From the NCBI RefSeq assembly GCF_013522705.1, contig NZ_JAAMRE010000009.1, positions 1 to 64,000 on the forward strand: a DNA stretch of 64,000 nt, written 5' to 3'. Made by a program: the position numbers and the translations under genes. The DNA comes from Pseudomonas lurida. Its GTDB lineage: Bacteria > Pseudomonadota > Gammaproteobacteria > Pseudomonadales > Pseudomonadaceae. This document shows positions 22,194 to 32,984 of the stretch, in pieces. The first letter of the stretch is position 1, and each line of letters opens with the position of its first letter. Under the pieces are notes generated by a model. It worked only from the letters and a program-made list of their open reading frames with translations, did not search any database and was not told the origin of the DNA.

Positions 22194-23329
22194 AGTTTTT
22201 CAGCTGCATGGCGCAGCGTCTCCTCGCGTTTGGCAAAGCACAGGCGCACCAGGCGCTGCTCTTTGGGCGGGTTCTGGTAGAACACCGAGATAGGTATGCT
22301 CGCCACGCCATGCTCGCGGGTCATCCACAGGGACATGGCGACGTCGTCCAGGTCGGGGCGTATCCGGGAGTAATCCACCAGCTGGAAGTAGGTTCCGGCT
22401 ACCCGGGTAAAGGTGAAACGCGACGGTGCCAGCAGATCGCAGAACAGGTCGCGCTTGGCCTGATAGAACCCCGGCAATTCGTCGACATGCTCTGGATGAT
22501 CGGCCATAAAGTCGGCCAGCGCGAACTGCAACGGCGTCACGCAGCAAAAATTGACGTACTGATGCACTTTGCGCAACTCGGCCGTGAGGTCGGGTGGCGC
22601 TACCACATAGCCGGTTTTCCAGCCGGTCACGTGGTAGGTCTTGCCGAATGAGCTGATCACGAAGGCACGCGCATACAGCTCTTCGTGAGCCAGCACGCTG
22701 ACGTGGGCCGCGCCATCGAATACCAAATGCTCGTAGACTTCGTCGCTGAGCAGGTAGATATCGCGGTCGCGGATTAATTCAGCCAATTGGTCCAGCTCAG
22801 CGCGGCTGATCAGCGCACCGGTTGGGTTATGCGGGGTGTTGAGGATGATCATGCGCGTGCGTGGCGAGAGTGCGGCCTTGATCCGCTCAAAGTCGAGTGC
22901 AAAGCCCTGCAGGTTCAATTGCACCCGCACGCACCGGCCGCCGGCCAGTTCCACAGAGGGCACGTAGCTGTCGTAGCACGGGTCGAACACAATGACTTCA
23001 TCGCCGTTGCGAATCACCGCCTGAATCGCGCAGAAGATCGCCGCGGTGGCCCCGGGGGTGATGGTGACCTCAGTGTCAGGATCGACCGTGGCGCCATAGC
23101 TGCGGGCGATCTTGGCGACCACTTGCTGGCGCAGGGCTGGCAGGCCAGTCATGGGAGAATATTGGTTGTGCCCGGCCCCCACGTGCCTGCCCACGGCGTC
23201 GAGCAGGCCTTGAGGCGCATTGAAATCGGGAAAACCCTGGGACAGGTTGAGCGCGCCCGTTTCGGCGGCGAGTTGCGACATGGTGGTGAAAATGGTCGTG
23301 CCGACCGTTGGCAGTTTGCTGATGATCAT
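22181..23329 (-). CDS. Methionine aminotransferase (YbdL-like), PLP-dependent
   Basis: A 382-residue fold-type I aminotransferase. The PLP lysine is in SSFGKTYHVTGWK; the N-terminus (LPTVGTTIFTTMSQLA) and NLSQGFPDF are typical of the YbdL / kynurenine aminotransferase group. It should convert 4-methylthio-2-oxobutanoate to methionine, the last step of methionine salvage, with glutamine as a favoured donor. Kynurenine or other aromatic activity is possible. It is first in a two-gene operon with the omega-amidase. Confidence 0.88.
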   Translation of the reverse strand: MIISKLPTVGTTIFTTMSQLAAETGALNLSQGFPDFNAPQGLLDAVGRHVGAGHNQYSPMTGLPALRQQVVAKIARSYGATVDPDTEVTITPGATAAIFCAIQAVIRNGDEVIVFDPCYDSYVPSVELAGGRCVRVQLNLQGFALDFERIKAALSPRTRMIILNTPHNPTGALISRAELDQLAELIRDRDIYLLSDEVYEHLVFDGAAHVSVLAHEELYARAFVISSFGKTYHVTGWKTGYVVAPPDLTAELRKVHQYVNFCCVTPLQFALADFMADHPEHVDELPGFYQAKRDLFCDLLAPSRFTFTRVAGTYFQLVDYSRIRPDLDDVAMSLWMTREHGVASIPISVFYQNPPKEQRLVRLCFAKREETLRHAAEKLCVI

Positions 23330-23403
23330 CGTAGGCCCCTGCGGATAAGTCCCAAGTTTTAAGCTGCGAACCCCATGGGGTCAAGGCACAAACCGACGCG
23401 CAC

Positions 23404-23429
23404 AAAAAAGGGCTCATCAAGAGCCCTTT
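23404..23429 (-). terminator. Terminator downstream of der
   Basis: Read leftward: AAAGGGCTC, TTGAT, GAGCCCTTTTTTG. The stem and T run follow the der stop at 23444 closely, ending the leftward cluster that includes der. Confidence 0.88.
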
Positions 23430-23443
23430 CTGCGAAGTCGATA

Positions 23444-24913
23444 TCAGCGCTTGTCGCGGCGCTTTTTGTCGGCTTTCTTGTGGTGAGTCATCAAACGACG
23501 CTTCTTGTTCACCTGACGGTCAGTCAGTGTGTTCTTGTTGCCTTCGTATGGGTTCTCACCGCCCTTGAACTCGATGCGAATCGGCGTACCAACCAGTTTC
23601 AAGACCCGACGGTAGGTGTTCTCCAGGTAACGCACGTACGACTTGGGCACCTTCTCGATCTGGTTACCGTGGATCACGATAATCGGCGGGTTGGCACCCC
23701 CCAAGTGGGCATAACGCAGCTTGATCCGGCGGTTGTTGACCATCGGCGGCGCATGCTCGCCTACCGCGTCTTCCAGGATCTGGGTCAGACGGTTGGTCGG
23801 CCAGCGGGTGACCGCAGACTTGAACGAGTTCTGGACGGAGGCGTAAAGGTTACCCACGCCGGTGCCGTGCAACGCCGAGATGAAGTGAATATCCGCGAAC
23901 TCAACGAAGAACAGGCGACGCTGCAGCTCGATCTTGACGAAATCGCGCTCGCTGGGCGTCATGCCGTCCCACTTGTTGATTGCGATAACCAGAGCACGAC
24001 CGGCCTCCAGGGCAAAACCCAGCAGGTTGAGGTCGTGGTCCACCACGCCTTCACGGGCGTCCATCACAAAGATCACCACGTTGGCGTCCTTGATGGCCTG
24101 CAGGGTCTTGACCACGGAGAACTTTTCAACTTCCTCGTGGATCTTGCCGCGCTTGCGCACACCGGCGGTGTCGATCAGCGTGTACTTCTCGTCGTTACGC
24201 TCGAACGGGATGTAGATACTGTCGCGGGTGGTGCCGGGCTGGTCGTAGACGATGACGCGGTCTTCGCCGAGCATCCTGTTGACCAGAGTCGACTTGCCGA
24301 CGTTAGGGCGACCGATGATGGCGATCTTGATACCGTCTTTTTCGCTCGGACCAGGAATGCGCTTGGCTTCCTCGCCTTCTGCAACAATCTCTTCTTCGCC
24401 GTCCTCTTCCTCGACATCATCCTTGGGGAAATCGCGCAGAGCGATTTCCAGCATCTGGGTGATACCGCGACCGTGGGCGCCGGCGATCGGGATCGCATCG
24501 CCCAGACCCATAGGGCTGAACTCGGCACGAGCCTGCTCAGGATCGATGTTGTCGATCTTGTTAGCGATCAAGTAGGAGCGTTTATTGCGCTTGCGCAGGT
24601 GCTCGCCGATCATCTGGTCGGCAGCGGTGTAGCCCGCACGGGCATCCACCAGGAACAACACGACATCGGCTTCTTCGATGGCCAGCAGCGACTGCTCGGC
24701 CATTTTTTCGTCCATGCCATGCTCGTCACCGGAGATACCACCGGTGTCGACAATAATGTAGGAGCGCCCTTGCCACTTTGCCTCACCGTATTGGCGATCA
24801 CGGGTCAGACCGGACAAGTCGCCGACAATGGCGTCGCGAGTCCTGGTCAGGCGGTTGAACAAGGTGGACTTGCCGACGTTAGGTCGGCCCACCAGGGCGA
24901 TTACGGGAACCAT
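23444..24913 (-). CDS. der: Ribosome-assembly GTPase Der (EngA)
   Basis: A 489-residue GTPase with two tandem G domains, required for 50S subunit maturation. G1 motifs are GRPNVGKST near residue 8 and again near 185; NKID and NKWD are the two G4 motifs. A KH-like domain and a basic tail ([11 protein letters not shown]) follow. The linker between the G domains is acidic. The start at 24913 ([10 protein letters not shown]) has GGAGAG before it; the frame reaches 24925. A hairpin separates it from bamB, so it may have partly independent expression. Confidence 0.96.
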   Translation of the reverse strand: MVPVIALVGRPNVGKSTLFNRLTRTRDAIVGDLSGLTRDRQYGEAKWQGRSYIIVDTGGISGDEHGMDEKMAEQSLLAIEEADVVLFLVDARAGYTAADQMIGEHLRKRNKRSYLIANKIDNIDPEQARAEFSPMGLGDAIPIAGAHGRGITQMLEIALRDFPKDDVEEEDGEEEIVAEGEEAKRIPGPSEKDGIKIAIIGRPNVGKSTLVNRMLGEDRVIVYDQPGTTRDSIYIPFERNDEKYTLIDTAGVRKRGKIHEEVEKFSVVKTLQAIKDANVVIFVMDAREGVVDHDLNLLGFALEAGRALVIAINKWDGMTPSERDFVKIELQRRLFFVEFADIHFISALHGTGVGNLYASVQNSFKSAVTRWPTNRLTQILEDAVGEHAPPMVNNRRIKLRYAHLGGANPPIIVIHGNQIEKVPKSYVRYLENTYRRVLKLVGTPIRIEFKGGENPYEGNKNTLTDRQVNKKRRLMTHHKKADKKRRDKR

Positions 24914-24941
24914 GCGGCTCTCCACTTCGTTATTTCAGAAA

Positions 24942-24970
24942 ATACAAAAGCCGCTGCAGGGCAGCGGCTG
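24942..24970 (-). terminator. Hairpin between bamB and der, terminator-like
   Basis: Read leftward: AGCCGCTGC, CC, TGCAGCGGCT then TTTGTATTTT. It is placed only about 30 bases before the der start, so it probably attenuates rather than isolates der. Two further small hairpins (CGGCAT and CCCTGC stems) lie at 24980-25025. Confidence 0.75.
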
Positions 24971-25051
24971 GTGCTCGGGGCGGCATTTGATATGCCGCAT
25001 GCCCTGCCGAAGCAGGGCCGCCTGGGGTTAACCCCAAGCATAGTCAAACCT

Positions 25052-26203
25052 TTACTTGATGGTCAGGGCTTCCAGCTTGCCGCTGTTGCCATACACATAA
25101 AGCATGTTACCCACCACCAGCGGACGCGCACGCAGGCCGTCGCTGTCGATACGCTCGCGACCGACAAAGCGACCGTCCACCTGGCTCAGCAGGTGCAGGT
25201 AGCCTTCGAAGTCGCCGACCGCTACGTAGCTGGAGAACACTTCCGGTGCCGACAGCTGGCGGCGAGCCAGCGAGTCATTGCTCCAAAGTGCGGTGGTGGT
25301 GCGCTCGTCGACACTTTCAACGGTGCCCGACGCCAGGCTGACGTAAACGCTGCCAAACCCTTGCGCAACACCGGCGTAGCTGGAAGCATCACGCTGCCAG
25401 TTCACACGACCGCTCTGCAGGTCCAGCGCAGCGACACGGCCCTGATAAGTGGCGACATAGAGTGTTTCACCCGACAGCAGCAAGCCACCATCGATGTCCA
25501 CGACGCGGTCCAGCTCGGAACGACCTTGAGGAATCGCCACACGGGTTTCCCAGGCCGGTACGCCATTCTGGGTATCGAGGGCGACCACTTTACCGGTCGA
25601 CAGGCCTACCACGGCCAGATTGTTGGTCACAATCGGACCACTGGTACCGCGCAGCGTCAGCACCGCCGGGGTGCTGTCGTACAACCAACGCTGTTCGCCA
25701 GTGCTGGCGTCCAGGCCAATCACACGGTCGTCCTGGGTCTGTACAACCACCACGTCACCATTGGTGGCAGGCGGTGCGAGCACTTCACTGGTCACGCGAG
25801 CGCGCCATTTCTCTTCACCGGTACTGGAATCCAGGGCCACGACTTCGCCCTTGAGCGTGCCGAGCATCACCAGGCCATAGCCCACGCCGACCGCACCGGA
25901 TACCGGCAGTTCGAGGTCTTTCTTCCACTTCACGTCGCCGTTCATGCGATCCATGGAGATCACCACGCCGGTGACGTCCGCGGCCACGATGTTTGCACCG
26001 TCGATGGCCGGCACCAGCATGTTGTAGGTTTCACCCTGGCCGTCACCGATGGAGCGGCTCCACTGCTTTTGCAGGACCACTTCTTCCTTGAAGCTGGTCA
26101 GCTCGGCCGGAGGCAATTCTTTCTTACTGTTGCTGCTGCAACCCGCGGCCAGAACGGCCAGAGCCAGCAATGCTGCATGTTTCCAACGGATCACGTCACG
26201 CAT
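25052..26203 (-). CDS. bamB: Outer-membrane assembly lipoprotein BamB
   Basis: A 383-residue lipoprotein with lipobox LAAGC (cysteine about 22) and an eight-bladed beta-propeller of PQQ-like repeats (recurring GxVVALDxxTGExxW, such as EVVALDSSTGEEKWRA). As part of the BAM complex it helps insert beta-barrel proteins. The start at 26203 gives a compact signal peptide; the open frame up to 26293 overlaps the upstream gene. It overlaps the end of yfgM by about eight bases, as in many gamma-proteobacteria. Confidence 0.94.
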   Translation of the reverse strand: MRDVIRWKHAALLALAVLAAGCSSNSKKELPPAELTSFKEEVVLQKQWSRSIGDGQGETYNMLVPAIDGANIVAADVTGVVISMDRMNGDVKWKKDLELPVSGAVGVGYGLVMLGTLKGEVVALDSSTGEEKWRARVTSEVLAPPATNGDVVVVQTQDDRVIGLDASTGEQRWLYDSTPAVLTLRGTSGPIVTNNLAVVGLSTGKVVALDTQNGVPAWETRVAIPQGRSELDRVVDIDGGLLLSGETLYVATYQGRVAALDLQSGRVNWQRDASSYAGVAQGFGSVYVSLASGTVESVDERTTTALWSNDSLARRQLSAPEVFSSYVAVGDFEGYLHLLSQVDGRFVGRERIDSDGLRARPLVVGNMLYVYGNSGKLEALTIK

Positions 26204-26837
26204 CCCCTTTGGCCAAGTCGTCGAGCTTGATTTGTAAGCCACCGACCGCCGCTTCATCAGACAGCGCCGCCTTGGCTTTCTGGTACGCAGCATTCGCTTC
26301 GTCGGTACGACCCAATTGGACCAGCAGGTCGCCCTTGAGCTCTTCGCGAGTGGCTACAAATGCCTTGTCTGCATCGCCGTCGAGCAGTTTAAGTGCATCG
26401 TCAGGCTTGTTCTGTGCCGCCATCACCTGAGCCAGGCGCTGACGTGCGATTTCACCCAGGGTCGGGTTGGTCGGCTTGTCGACGATGGCTTTCAGCTCGG
26501 TGGCTGCCTCATCCAGCTTGCCGGCATCCACCGCAACCTTCGCGACGAACAGGCTGCCGTACTGGGCATAGGTACTACCGCCGAAGTCGCTCTTGAGCTT
26601 ACCGGCCAGGTAGATGACTCGAGCCTGATCAGGCTTGCCGTCCGGCGTCAGGGAGGTTTCCAGCAATTGCTGATAGAGAATCGAGGCGCCTTGGGACTGG
26701 TTGGCCTGATACTTGGTCCAGGCTTGCCAGCCGAACACCACCACTAAAGCCAGCAGGCCGCCGGTAACCAGGGGCTTGCCATTACGCTGCCACCAGTCCT
26801 TGAACTCGGCCAACTGCTCATCATCAGTACTCGACAC
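26196..26837 (-). CDS. yfgM: Sec-translocon ancillary TPR protein YfgM
   Basis: A 213-residue protein. A short cytoplasmic N-terminus (EQLAEFKDWWQRNGK) is followed by one membrane helix (about 24-42) and a periplasmic TPR-like helical domain. The family associates with SecYEG and PpiD and helps pass proteins to periplasmic chaperones. The hisS-yfgM-bamB-der order is conserved in gamma-proteobacteria and supports the name. Confidence 0.88.
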   Translation of the reverse strand: MSSTDDEQLAEFKDWWQRNGKPLVTGGLLALVVVFGWQAWTKYQANQSQGASILYQQLLETSLTPDGKPDQARVIYLAGKLKSDFGGSTYAQYGSLFVAKVAVDAGKLDEAATELKAIVDKPTNPTLGEIARQRLAQVMAAQNKPDDALKLLDGDADKAFVATREELKGDLLVQLGRTDEANAAYQKAKAALSDEAAVGGLQIKLDDLAKGDA

Positions 26838-26879
26838 CCCAATACTCCTTTAATCGCTAAATTCGGCTGTTCGACAGCT

Positions 26880-28169
26880 TCAACCCTGCACGACGCAGGT
26901 GGCCAAGTGCGCAGCGAGCGCATCAAAGGCAATGTTCTGTTGCTCACCCTGACCACGCAGGGGTTTGAAACCTATCACTTGCTGGGCCAGTTCCTCGTCG
27001 CCCAGAATCAATGCGTACAACGCACCGCTCTTGTCGGCTTTCTTGAACTGGCTCTTGAAGCTGCCGGCGCCGGCGTTGATCTGCAGGCGCAGGTTGGGCA
27101 ACTGATCGCGCACCTTTTCGCTCAGGGTCAGGGCCGCCAGTTCGGCAGCCTCGCCGAAGGCGCACAGGTACACGTCCACCTGCCGCGAAATGTCTTCCGG
27201 CACCTGCTCCAGGGTTTCCAGCGTCAGGATCAGCCGCTCGATGCCCATGGCAAAACCTACGCCGGTGGTCGGCTTGCCGCCCATCTGCTCGACCAGGCCA
27301 TCGTAACGTCCACCGGCGCACACGGTGCCCTGGGCACCGAGCTTGTCGGTGACCCATTCGAATACGGTCTTGCTGTAGTAGTCCAGGCCGCGTACCAGCT
27401 TAGGGTTGATCACGTAGGGAATACCGGCCGCATCCAGGCGAGCCTTGAGCCCCTCGAAGTGCGTGCGGGATTCGTCGTCCAGGTAATCGGCCATTTTCGG
27501 CGCATCGACCAGAACTGCCTGGGTATCGGCGTTTTTGGTGTCCAGCACACGCAGCGGGTTGGTTTTCAGGCGGCGCTGGCTGTCTTCGTCCAACTGATCC
27601 AGGCGCGCCGACAGGAACTCGACCAGGGCTTCGCGGTAGCGGCCCCGGGACTCGCTGGTGCCCAGGCTGTTGAGTTCAAGCTTGACCGCATCGCGAATTC
27701 CCAGCATGCCCCACAGGCGCCAGGTCAGCACGATCAGCTCGGCGTCGATGTCGGGGCCATCGAGGTTGAACACTTCAAGGCCGATCTGGTGAAACTGACG
27801 ATAACGGCCTTTCTGCGGGCGCTCGTGACGGAACATCGGGCCGATGTACCACAGTTTCTGCGGCTGGCCGCCACCGGTGAGACCATGTTCGAGCACCGCG
27901 CGCACGCACGCGGCCGTGCCTTCCGGACGCAGGGTCAGGGAGTCACCGTTGCGGTCTTCAAAGGTGTACATTTCTTTTTCGACGATGTCGGTGACTTCAC
28001 CGATGGAGCGCTTGAACAGCTCGGTGAATTCCACGATCGGCATGCGGATCTGCTTGTAACCGTAGTTATCCAGCAGGCGCGCGACGGTCCCTTCGACGTA
28101 GCGCCACAGCGGCGTCTGGTCGGGCAGGATGTCGTTCATGCCACGAATGGCTTGCAGAGACTTGCTCAC
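26880..28169 (-). CDS. hisS: Histidyl-tRNA synthetase
   Basis: A 429-residue class II synthetase. Motif 2 is in [18 protein letters not shown]; the histidine-specific motifs appear as [15 protein letters not shown] and AGGRYDGLV; motif 3 is GFAMGIERL. The C-terminal anticodon-binding domain is about residues 330-429. Full length, in the conserved ispG-hisS-yfgM order. Confidence 0.97.
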   Translation of the reverse strand: MSKSLQAIRGMNDILPDQTPLWRYVEGTVARLLDNYGYKQIRMPIVEFTELFKRSIGEVTDIVEKEMYTFEDRNGDSLTLRPEGTAACVRAVLEHGLTGGGQPQKLWYIGPMFRHERPQKGRYRQFHQIGLEVFNLDGPDIDAELIVLTWRLWGMLGIRDAVKLELNSLGTSESRGRYREALVEFLSARLDQLDEDSQRRLKTNPLRVLDTKNADTQAVLVDAPKMADYLDDESRTHFEGLKARLDAAGIPYVINPKLVRGLDYYSKTVFEWVTDKLGAQGTVCAGGRYDGLVEQMGGKPTTGVGFAMGIERLILTLETLEQVPEDISRQVDVYLCAFGEAAELAALTLSEKVRDQLPNLRLQINAGAGSFKSQFKKADKSGALYALILGDEELAQQVIGFKPLRGQGEQQNIAFDALAAHLATCVVQG

Positions 28170-28190
28170 ATCAAATCCTTAAATTCGTTC

Positions 28191-29300
28191 TTAGCCGCGC
28201 GCGATCAGCGCTGCGTCAGCCGCGACCTTCTCGGCCGCTTTCTGGCGAATCAGCCTTTCGAGCTCATCCACCAGATTGTCATTCGTTAACTTCTGCGACG
28301 GCTTGCCGTCGATGTAAATCAGGTTCGGTGTACCACCGGTCAAGCCGATATGCGCTTCCTTGGCTTCGCCAGGTCCGTTGACCACACAACCGATCACCGC
28401 CACATCCAGCGGAACCAGCAAGTCTTCGAGACGCCCTTCCAGATCGTTCATGGTTTTCACCACGTCGAAATTCTGCCGCGAGCAACTTGGGCAAGCGATG
28501 AAGTTGATGCCACGGGAACGCAAATGCAGGGACTTGAGAATGTCGTAGCCGACCTTCACTTCCTCTACCGGGTCTGCCGCCAGGGAGATGCGGATAGTAT
28601 CGCCAATCCCTTCGGCGAGCAGCATACCGAGACCCACCGCAGATTTCACTGTGCCTGAGCGCAAACCGCCCGCTTCGGTGATACCCAGGTGCAGCGGCTG
28701 TACAATTTCCTTGGCCAGCAAACGGTAGGCTTCTACCGCCATGAACACGTCGGAGGCTTTTACGCTGACCTTGAAGTCCTGGAAATTCAGGCGCTCCAGG
28801 TGCTCGACATGGCGCAGCGCCGATTCAACCAGGGCCGCCGGGGTGGGCTCGCCGTACTTCTTCTGCAGGTCTTTTTCCAGGGAACCGGCGTTGACGCCGA
28901 TACGGATCGGGATGCCACGATCACGCGCAGCATCCACCACCGCGCGCACACGGTCTTCGCGGCCGATGTTGCCTGGGTTGATGCGCAGGCAATCCACACC
29001 CAATTCGGCGACGCGCAACGCAATGCGGTAGTCAAAGTGGATGTCGGCCACCAACGGCACCTTGACCAGTTGCTTGATACGGCCGAACGCCTCGGCGGCG
29101 TCCATGTCCGGCACCGACACGCGAACGATGTCAACGCCGGCGGCTTCCAGGCGGTTGATCTGGGCAACCGTGGCGGCCACGTCATTGGTGTCGCTGTTGG
29201 TCATGCTCTGCACCGCGATGGGAGCATCGCCGCCCACCGGCACCGAGCCGACCCAGATCTTGCGCGATACGCGACGTTTGATTGGAGATTCGCCGTGCAT
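28191..29300 (-). CDS. ispG: 4-hydroxy-3-methylbut-2-en-1-yl diphosphate synthase (flavodoxin)
   Basis: A 369-residue 4Fe-4S enzyme, the penultimate step of the MEP isoprenoid pathway. An N-terminal TIM barrel carries [17 protein letters not shown]; the C-terminal domain has the cluster cysteines in CPSC and [15 protein letters not shown]. Its need for a 4Fe-4S cluster fits the nearby isc genes. It starts two bases downstream of rodZ. Confidence 0.97.
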   Translation of the reverse strand: MHGESPIKRRVSRKIWVGSVPVGGDAPIAVQSMTNSDTNDVAATVAQINRLEAAGVDIVRVSVPDMDAAEAFGRIKQLVKVPLVADIHFDYRIALRVAELGVDCLRINPGNIGREDRVRAVVDAARDRGIPIRIGVNAGSLEKDLQKKYGEPTPAALVESALRHVEHLERLNFQDFKVSVKASDVFMAVEAYRLLAKEIVQPLHLGITEAGGLRSGTVKSAVGLGMLLAEGIGDTIRISLAADPVEEVKVGYDILKSLHLRSRGINFIACPSCSRQNFDVVKTMNDLEGRLEDLLVPLDVAVIGCVVNGPGEAKEAHIGLTGGTPNLIYIDGKPSQKLTNDNLVDELERLIRQKAAEKVAADAALIARG

Positions 29301-29302
29301 GA

Positions 29303-30304
29303 CTATTGTCCCAACTTGAGGCGAGCGGTCTCGCCACTGGTGAACGGCGCCACGTCCACAGGCTGGCCGTTGTAGGCCACTTGCGCGCCACGGGCATAGC
29401 CCAGACGCAGCGTCAAAGGAGGCTTGCCGCCCTGGTCAAGCGTATCTCCCTTACGCTTGAGACCGCTAAACAGCACTTTGCCATTGCCATCGGTGATCTG
29501 CGTCCAGCAATCAGCGATGAAGGTGATCTGTACTCGCCCGTCACCGGCAATCAGCGCAGGCGTGGTGGGCGGTGAAATCGCCGGGGCTGCAGGAGCGACG
29601 GGCGCGGTCGTTGCCGGGGCCTGTACCGGAGCAGCGGGAACATGGGCCTGTACCGTCGGAGCAGCCGGCGTCGCGGAGTTCGCCGGCGCGGGCGCCGGGG
29701 CGTTTGCAGCAGGGGCCGGGGTGGTTTGCGGCGCGGGTTGCTCAGTGGCCGGCGGCGCCTCAGCGACGCCCTGCCCTTCTACAACGGCCTGGTCTTCCGG
29801 CTCGTCCAACGGATGAATCTGGGTGGTGCCGTCGGCGCTTTCGACTTCGACGTGCTCCATGGCATTACTGGTCATGTCCTTGGTGCGCTGGGACGTTTGG
29901 TCCTGCCACCAGACAAAACCACCGCCGATAACGGCGATCAGCAGCAACAGGCTGACAATTCGCAAAATAGTGTGGGAAACGCGCACCGGCTCTTCGATTC
30001 GCCCCAGGCCATGCACGCTGCTGCCCTGAGAGTCGGTACCGGTAAACTGATCGAATTCCTGGACCAGCACGGCCTGGTCGATGCCCAGCAATTTGGCATA
30101 AGCGCGGATATAGCCACGGGCAAAGGTGTGCCCTGGCAGCTTATCGAACGCGCCGGCTTCCAGGTTGGCCAGGGACGTTGTGGTCAAATTGAGCTTGAGG
30201 GCCACTTCCGCCAGCGACCAACCATTGCTTTCGCGGGCCTGACGCAAGGTCTCGCCTGGGTTTACGCGATTAGCTGCTACAACTTCCGGGTGCGCCGCTT
30301 TCAT
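29303..30304 (-). CDS. rodZ: Cytoskeletal protein RodZ
   Basis: About 333 residues. A cytoplasmic helix-turn-helix ([16 protein letters not shown]) is followed by one membrane helix (about 110-135) and a proline/alanine-rich periplasmic linker (about 175-255). A beta domain (DUF4115 type, [16 protein letters not shown]) ends the protein. RodZ links MreB to the elongasome and sets rod shape. There are two adjacent ATG codons, 30307 and 30304; the second is better spaced from GGAG. The pilF stop overlaps these codons, so the two are coupled. Confidence 0.93.
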   Translation of the reverse strand: MKAAHPEVVAANRVNPGETLRQARESNGWSLAEVALKLNLTTTSLANLEAGAFDKLPGHTFARGYIRAYAKLLGIDQAVLVQEFDQFTGTDSQGSSVHGLGRIEEPVRVSHTILRIVSLLLLIAVIGGGFVWWQDQTSQRTKDMTSNAMEHVEVESADGTTQIHPLDEPEDQAVVEGQGVAEAPPATEQPAPQTTPAPAANAPAPAPANSATPAAPTVQAHVPAAPVQAPATTAPVAPAAPAISPPTTPALIAGDGRVQITFIADCWTQITDGNGKVLFSGLKRKGDTLDQGGKPPLTLRLGYARGAQVAYNGQPVDVAPFTSGETARLKLGQ

Positions 30305-31062
30305 CATTGCTCCGACAGGTATTGCTGATATTCCGGGGTACCGGGATAGAGTCGTTCGAGTTGCTGGCCAAATCGTGCGGCCGTGTCGCGTTCTTCATGA
30401 ACCGTCGCCAGGCGCACGCCGAGCAATAGACTACGTGCATTTTGCCCGCTGAGCAGGCTAAAACGCTCGTAATAGTCACGCGCCGGCACATAATGCCTGT
30501 CTTCGTAAGACAACTCAGCCATTTCAAGCAAGGCACGGGGCTGAAGAGCGTTCAAATGCAGGGCTTTTTCCAGGTGCTGGCGAGCGTTTTCACGCTGGCC
30601 GAGGCGCATCGAGGCGACTCCAAGGTTTTCGAACACCCGCGAACGTTCAGGATAGAGGGTATCGGCACTCGCTTGCTGAAAATAACGCGCAGCTTGCTCA
30701 TAGCGTTTCTGCTCGAACAGGAAGCTGCCGTAGTTGTTCAGTAGCCGCGGGTCGGCAGGACGAGCAGCCAATGCCTTGTGGAAATACCCGTCGGCCAGTT
30801 CCAGCTCGGCCTGGGCCTGAAACACCAGTGCGAGCGCGGCGTTGGCGTCGGCATCGTTGTCGTCCAGCTCCAAGGCCCTTCTCAACGGCACCTTGGCTTG
30901 CTCGCTCATGCCCTGGCGCAAGTAGCCCAACCCCAGCTGTACATAAGCGACTCGCGCTTCATCACGGCCCTTGCCGGTTTGCAACGGGCTGTCATGGCCC
31001 GATGAAACACACCCGGCCGCAAGACCGAAAATCAACAGAAGCAGCGCAAGGCGCAAGGGCAT
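30304..31062 (-). CDS. pilF: Type IV pilus biogenesis lipoprotein PilF (PilW)
   Basis: A 252-residue lipoprotein with lipobox LAAGC (cysteine 18) and about six tetratricopeptide repeats (for example YVQLGLGYLRQGM and LLNNYGSFLFEQKRY). It guides the PilQ secretin to the outer membrane. No other pilus gene is nearby, which is normal for pilF in Pseudomonas: rlmN-pilF-rodZ is conserved. Confidence 0.92.
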   Translation of the reverse strand: MPLRLALLLLIFGLAAGCVSSGHDSPLQTGKGRDEARVAYVQLGLGYLRQGMSEQAKVPLRRALELDDNDADANAALALVFQAQAELELADGYFHKALAARPADPRLLNNYGSFLFEQKRYEQAARYFQQASADTLYPERSRVFENLGVASMRLGQRENARQHLEKALHLNALQPRALLEMAELSYEDRHYVPARDYYERFSLLSGQNARSLLLGVRLATVHEERDTAARFGQQLERLYPGTPEYQQYLSEQ

Positions 31063-31074
31063 AGAGATCCTCTC

Positions 31075-32223
31075 TCAGGTTCGATTCACAGCGCTTTGCG
31101 GCATATCGTCGGCGGCGCTCAGCTCGCGTACCGCGATATAACGTTCGCTGCGTCGGGTGCGATCCAGCACCTGTCCTACCAATTGGCCACAGGCGGCGTC
31201 GATGTCTTCACCACGGGTGGTGCGTACGGTGACATTGAAGCCGGCCTGGTGCAGTTGATCCTGGAAACGACGGATGGCGTTGTTGCTCGGCCGCTCGTAG
31301 CCAGAATGGGGAAACGGGTTGAACGGAATCAGGTTGATCTTGCACGGGATGTTCTTAAGCAGCTCGATCATCTCGACGGCGTGTTCGACCTTGTCGTTGA
31401 TGTCCTTGAGCAAGGTGTACTCGATGGTCAGCACGCGCTTTTCGCCCAGGGACGACATGTAGCGCTGACAGGATTCGAGCAGCATCTTAAGCGGATACTT
31501 CTTGTTGATCGGCACCAATTGGTTACGCAATGCGTCATTAGGTGCGTGCAGCGACAACGCCAGGGAGACGTCGATGTGCTTGGACAGCTCATCGATCATC
31601 GGCACCACGCCGGAGGTCGAGAGGGTCACACGGCGCTTGGAGATGCCGTAGCCCAGGTCGTCCATCATCAAATGCATGGCCGAGACGACGTTGTCGAAGT
31701 TCAGCAGCGGCTCGCCCATGCCCATCATCACCACGTTGGTGATGGCACGGTCGACAGTCGCCGGGACGCTGCCAAAGGATTTGTTGGCAATCCACACCTG
31801 TCCGATCACTTCGGCGGCGGTGAGGTTGCTATTGAAACCTTGCTTGCCGGTGGAGCAGAAACTGCAATCCAGGGCACAGCCTGCCTGGGACGAAACGCAC
31901 AGTGTGCCGCGCTTGCCCTGGGGGATATAAACGGTCTCGACGCAGCTGCCGGACGCCACGCGCACCACCCACTTACGGGTGCCGTCGCTGGAAATGTCCT
32001 CGCTGACAACTTCGGGACCACGCACCTCGGCAATGGCCTTGAGCTTGTCGCGCAAGGCTTTGCTGACGTTCGTCATGGCGTCGAAATCGTCGACGCCAAA
32101 GTGGTGAATCCACTTCATTACCTGACCGGCACGGAAACGCTTCTCCCCGATTGAGTCGAAGAATTTTTCCATTTCCTGTTGAGTCAGACCCAGCAGGTTG
32201 GTTTTTACAGTCGATGTAGTCAT
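31075..32223 (-). CDS. rlmN: Dual-specificity 23S rRNA A2503 / tRNA A37 C2-methyltransferase
   Basis: A 382-residue radical-SAM enzyme. The CxxxCxxC cluster motif is CALDCSFC, and the methyl-carrying cysteine is in IDAACGQL near the C-terminus. An N-terminal helical RNA-binding domain precedes the barrel. It methylates C2 of adenine in rRNA and in some tRNAs. Another 4Fe-4S enzyme beside the isc genes. Confidence 0.95.
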   Translation of the reverse strand: MTTSTVKTNLLGLTQQEMEKFFDSIGEKRFRAGQVMKWIHHFGVDDFDAMTNVSKALRDKLKAIAEVRGPEVVSEDISSDGTRKWVVRVASGSCVETVYIPQGKRGTLCVSSQAGCALDCSFCSTGKQGFNSNLTAAEVIGQVWIANKSFGSVPATVDRAITNVVMMGMGEPLLNFDNVVSAMHLMMDDLGYGISKRRVTLSTSGVVPMIDELSKHIDVSLALSLHAPNDALRNQLVPINKKYPLKMLLESCQRYMSSLGEKRVLTIEYTLLKDINDKVEHAVEMIELLKNIPCKINLIPFNPFPHSGYERPSNNAIRRFQDQLHQAGFNVTVRTTRGEDIDAACGQLVGQVLDRTRRSERYIAVRELSAADDMPQSAVNRT

Positions 32224-32251
32224 GGATTCACCTTCACTCTTAAGCCGATGC

Positions 32252-32677
32252 TTAGCGAGTGGTTACTTCGGTAGCGGCGAAGAAGTACGAGATTTCGCGA
32301 GCAGCAGCGGCTTCGGAGTCCGAACCGTGTACGGCGTTGGCGTCGATGGATTCAGCGAAATCGGCGCGGATGGTACCGGCAGCAGCTTCTTTAGGGTTGG
32401 TAGCGCCCATCAGCTCACGGTTCAGAGCGATAGCGTTTTCGCCTTCCAGAACCTGGACGACCACTGGACCGGAGATCATGAAAGCAACCAGGTCGCCGAA
32501 GAAACCACGCTCTTTGTGTTCAGCGTAGAAGCCTTCAGCTTCAGCCTTGGACAGTTGCTTGAGCTTGGAGGCTACAACCTTCAGGCCGGCTTTTTCGAAA
32601 CGAGTGGTGATCTCGCCGATGACGTTTTTTGCAACAGCGTCAGGCTTGATGATGGAGAAAGTACGTTGAACAGCCAT
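32252..32677 (-). CDS. ndk: Nucleoside diphosphate kinase
   Basis: A 141-residue enzyme that exchanges phosphate between nucleoside di- and triphosphates. The phosphorylated histidine is in [18 protein letters not shown] at the N-terminus is diagnostic. Full length. It lies between rlmN and the isc operon, the usual Pseudomonas position. Confidence 0.97.
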   Translation of the reverse strand: MAVQRTFSIIKPDAVAKNVIGEITTRFEKAGLKVVASKLKQLSKAEAEGFYAEHKERGFFGDLVAFMISGPVVVQVLEGENAIALNRELMGATNPKEAAAGTIRADFAESIDANAVHGSDSEAAAAREISYFFAATEVTTR

Positions 32678-32769
32678 GGTGTAACTCCAGAAACGGTAAT
32701 TTACGAAAAATTAAACCCGCGAATTATACGCGGGTTATTGGGTATTGCCTAACTGCGTAAAAAGGCGAC

Positions 32770-32970
32770 TCAGTCTGCTTCTTCGATCCACAGGCCTTGA
32801 ATGGCCTCCAGAACCTTTTCGCCGCCCCGGTCCGGGACGTCGTCAAAGTCAGGCAGCTCCAACACCAAATTGCGCAACTTGACGAAGTTGACCGTTAGAG
32901 GATTGACCTCAGGGTGAGCTTCAGCAAGTTGTATAGCGATTTCTTGTACATCAACCCATTTCAGGCTCAT
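32770..32970 (-). CDS. iscX: IscX, small acidic partner of the Isc system
   Basis: A 66-residue acidic protein (SLKWVDVQEIAIQLAEAHPE, ending GLWIEEAD). IscX binds IscS and iron and modulates cluster assembly. The start at 32970 has AAGGAAA nine bases before; the frame to 32988 overlaps fdx. It is the last gene of the isc operon. Confidence 0.92.
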   Translation of the reverse strand: MSLKWVDVQEIAIQLAEAHPEVNPLTVNFVKLRNLVLELPDFDDVPDRGGEKVLEAIQGLWIEEAD

Positions 32971-32984
32971 GACATTTCCTTGAA

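Noticed and set aside
23375..26230. A 951-codon open frame on the + strand
   Set aside because: It lies wholly antisense to der and bamB, both of which have clear motifs. Long antisense frames are expected in GC-rich DNA, and its product has no domain features.
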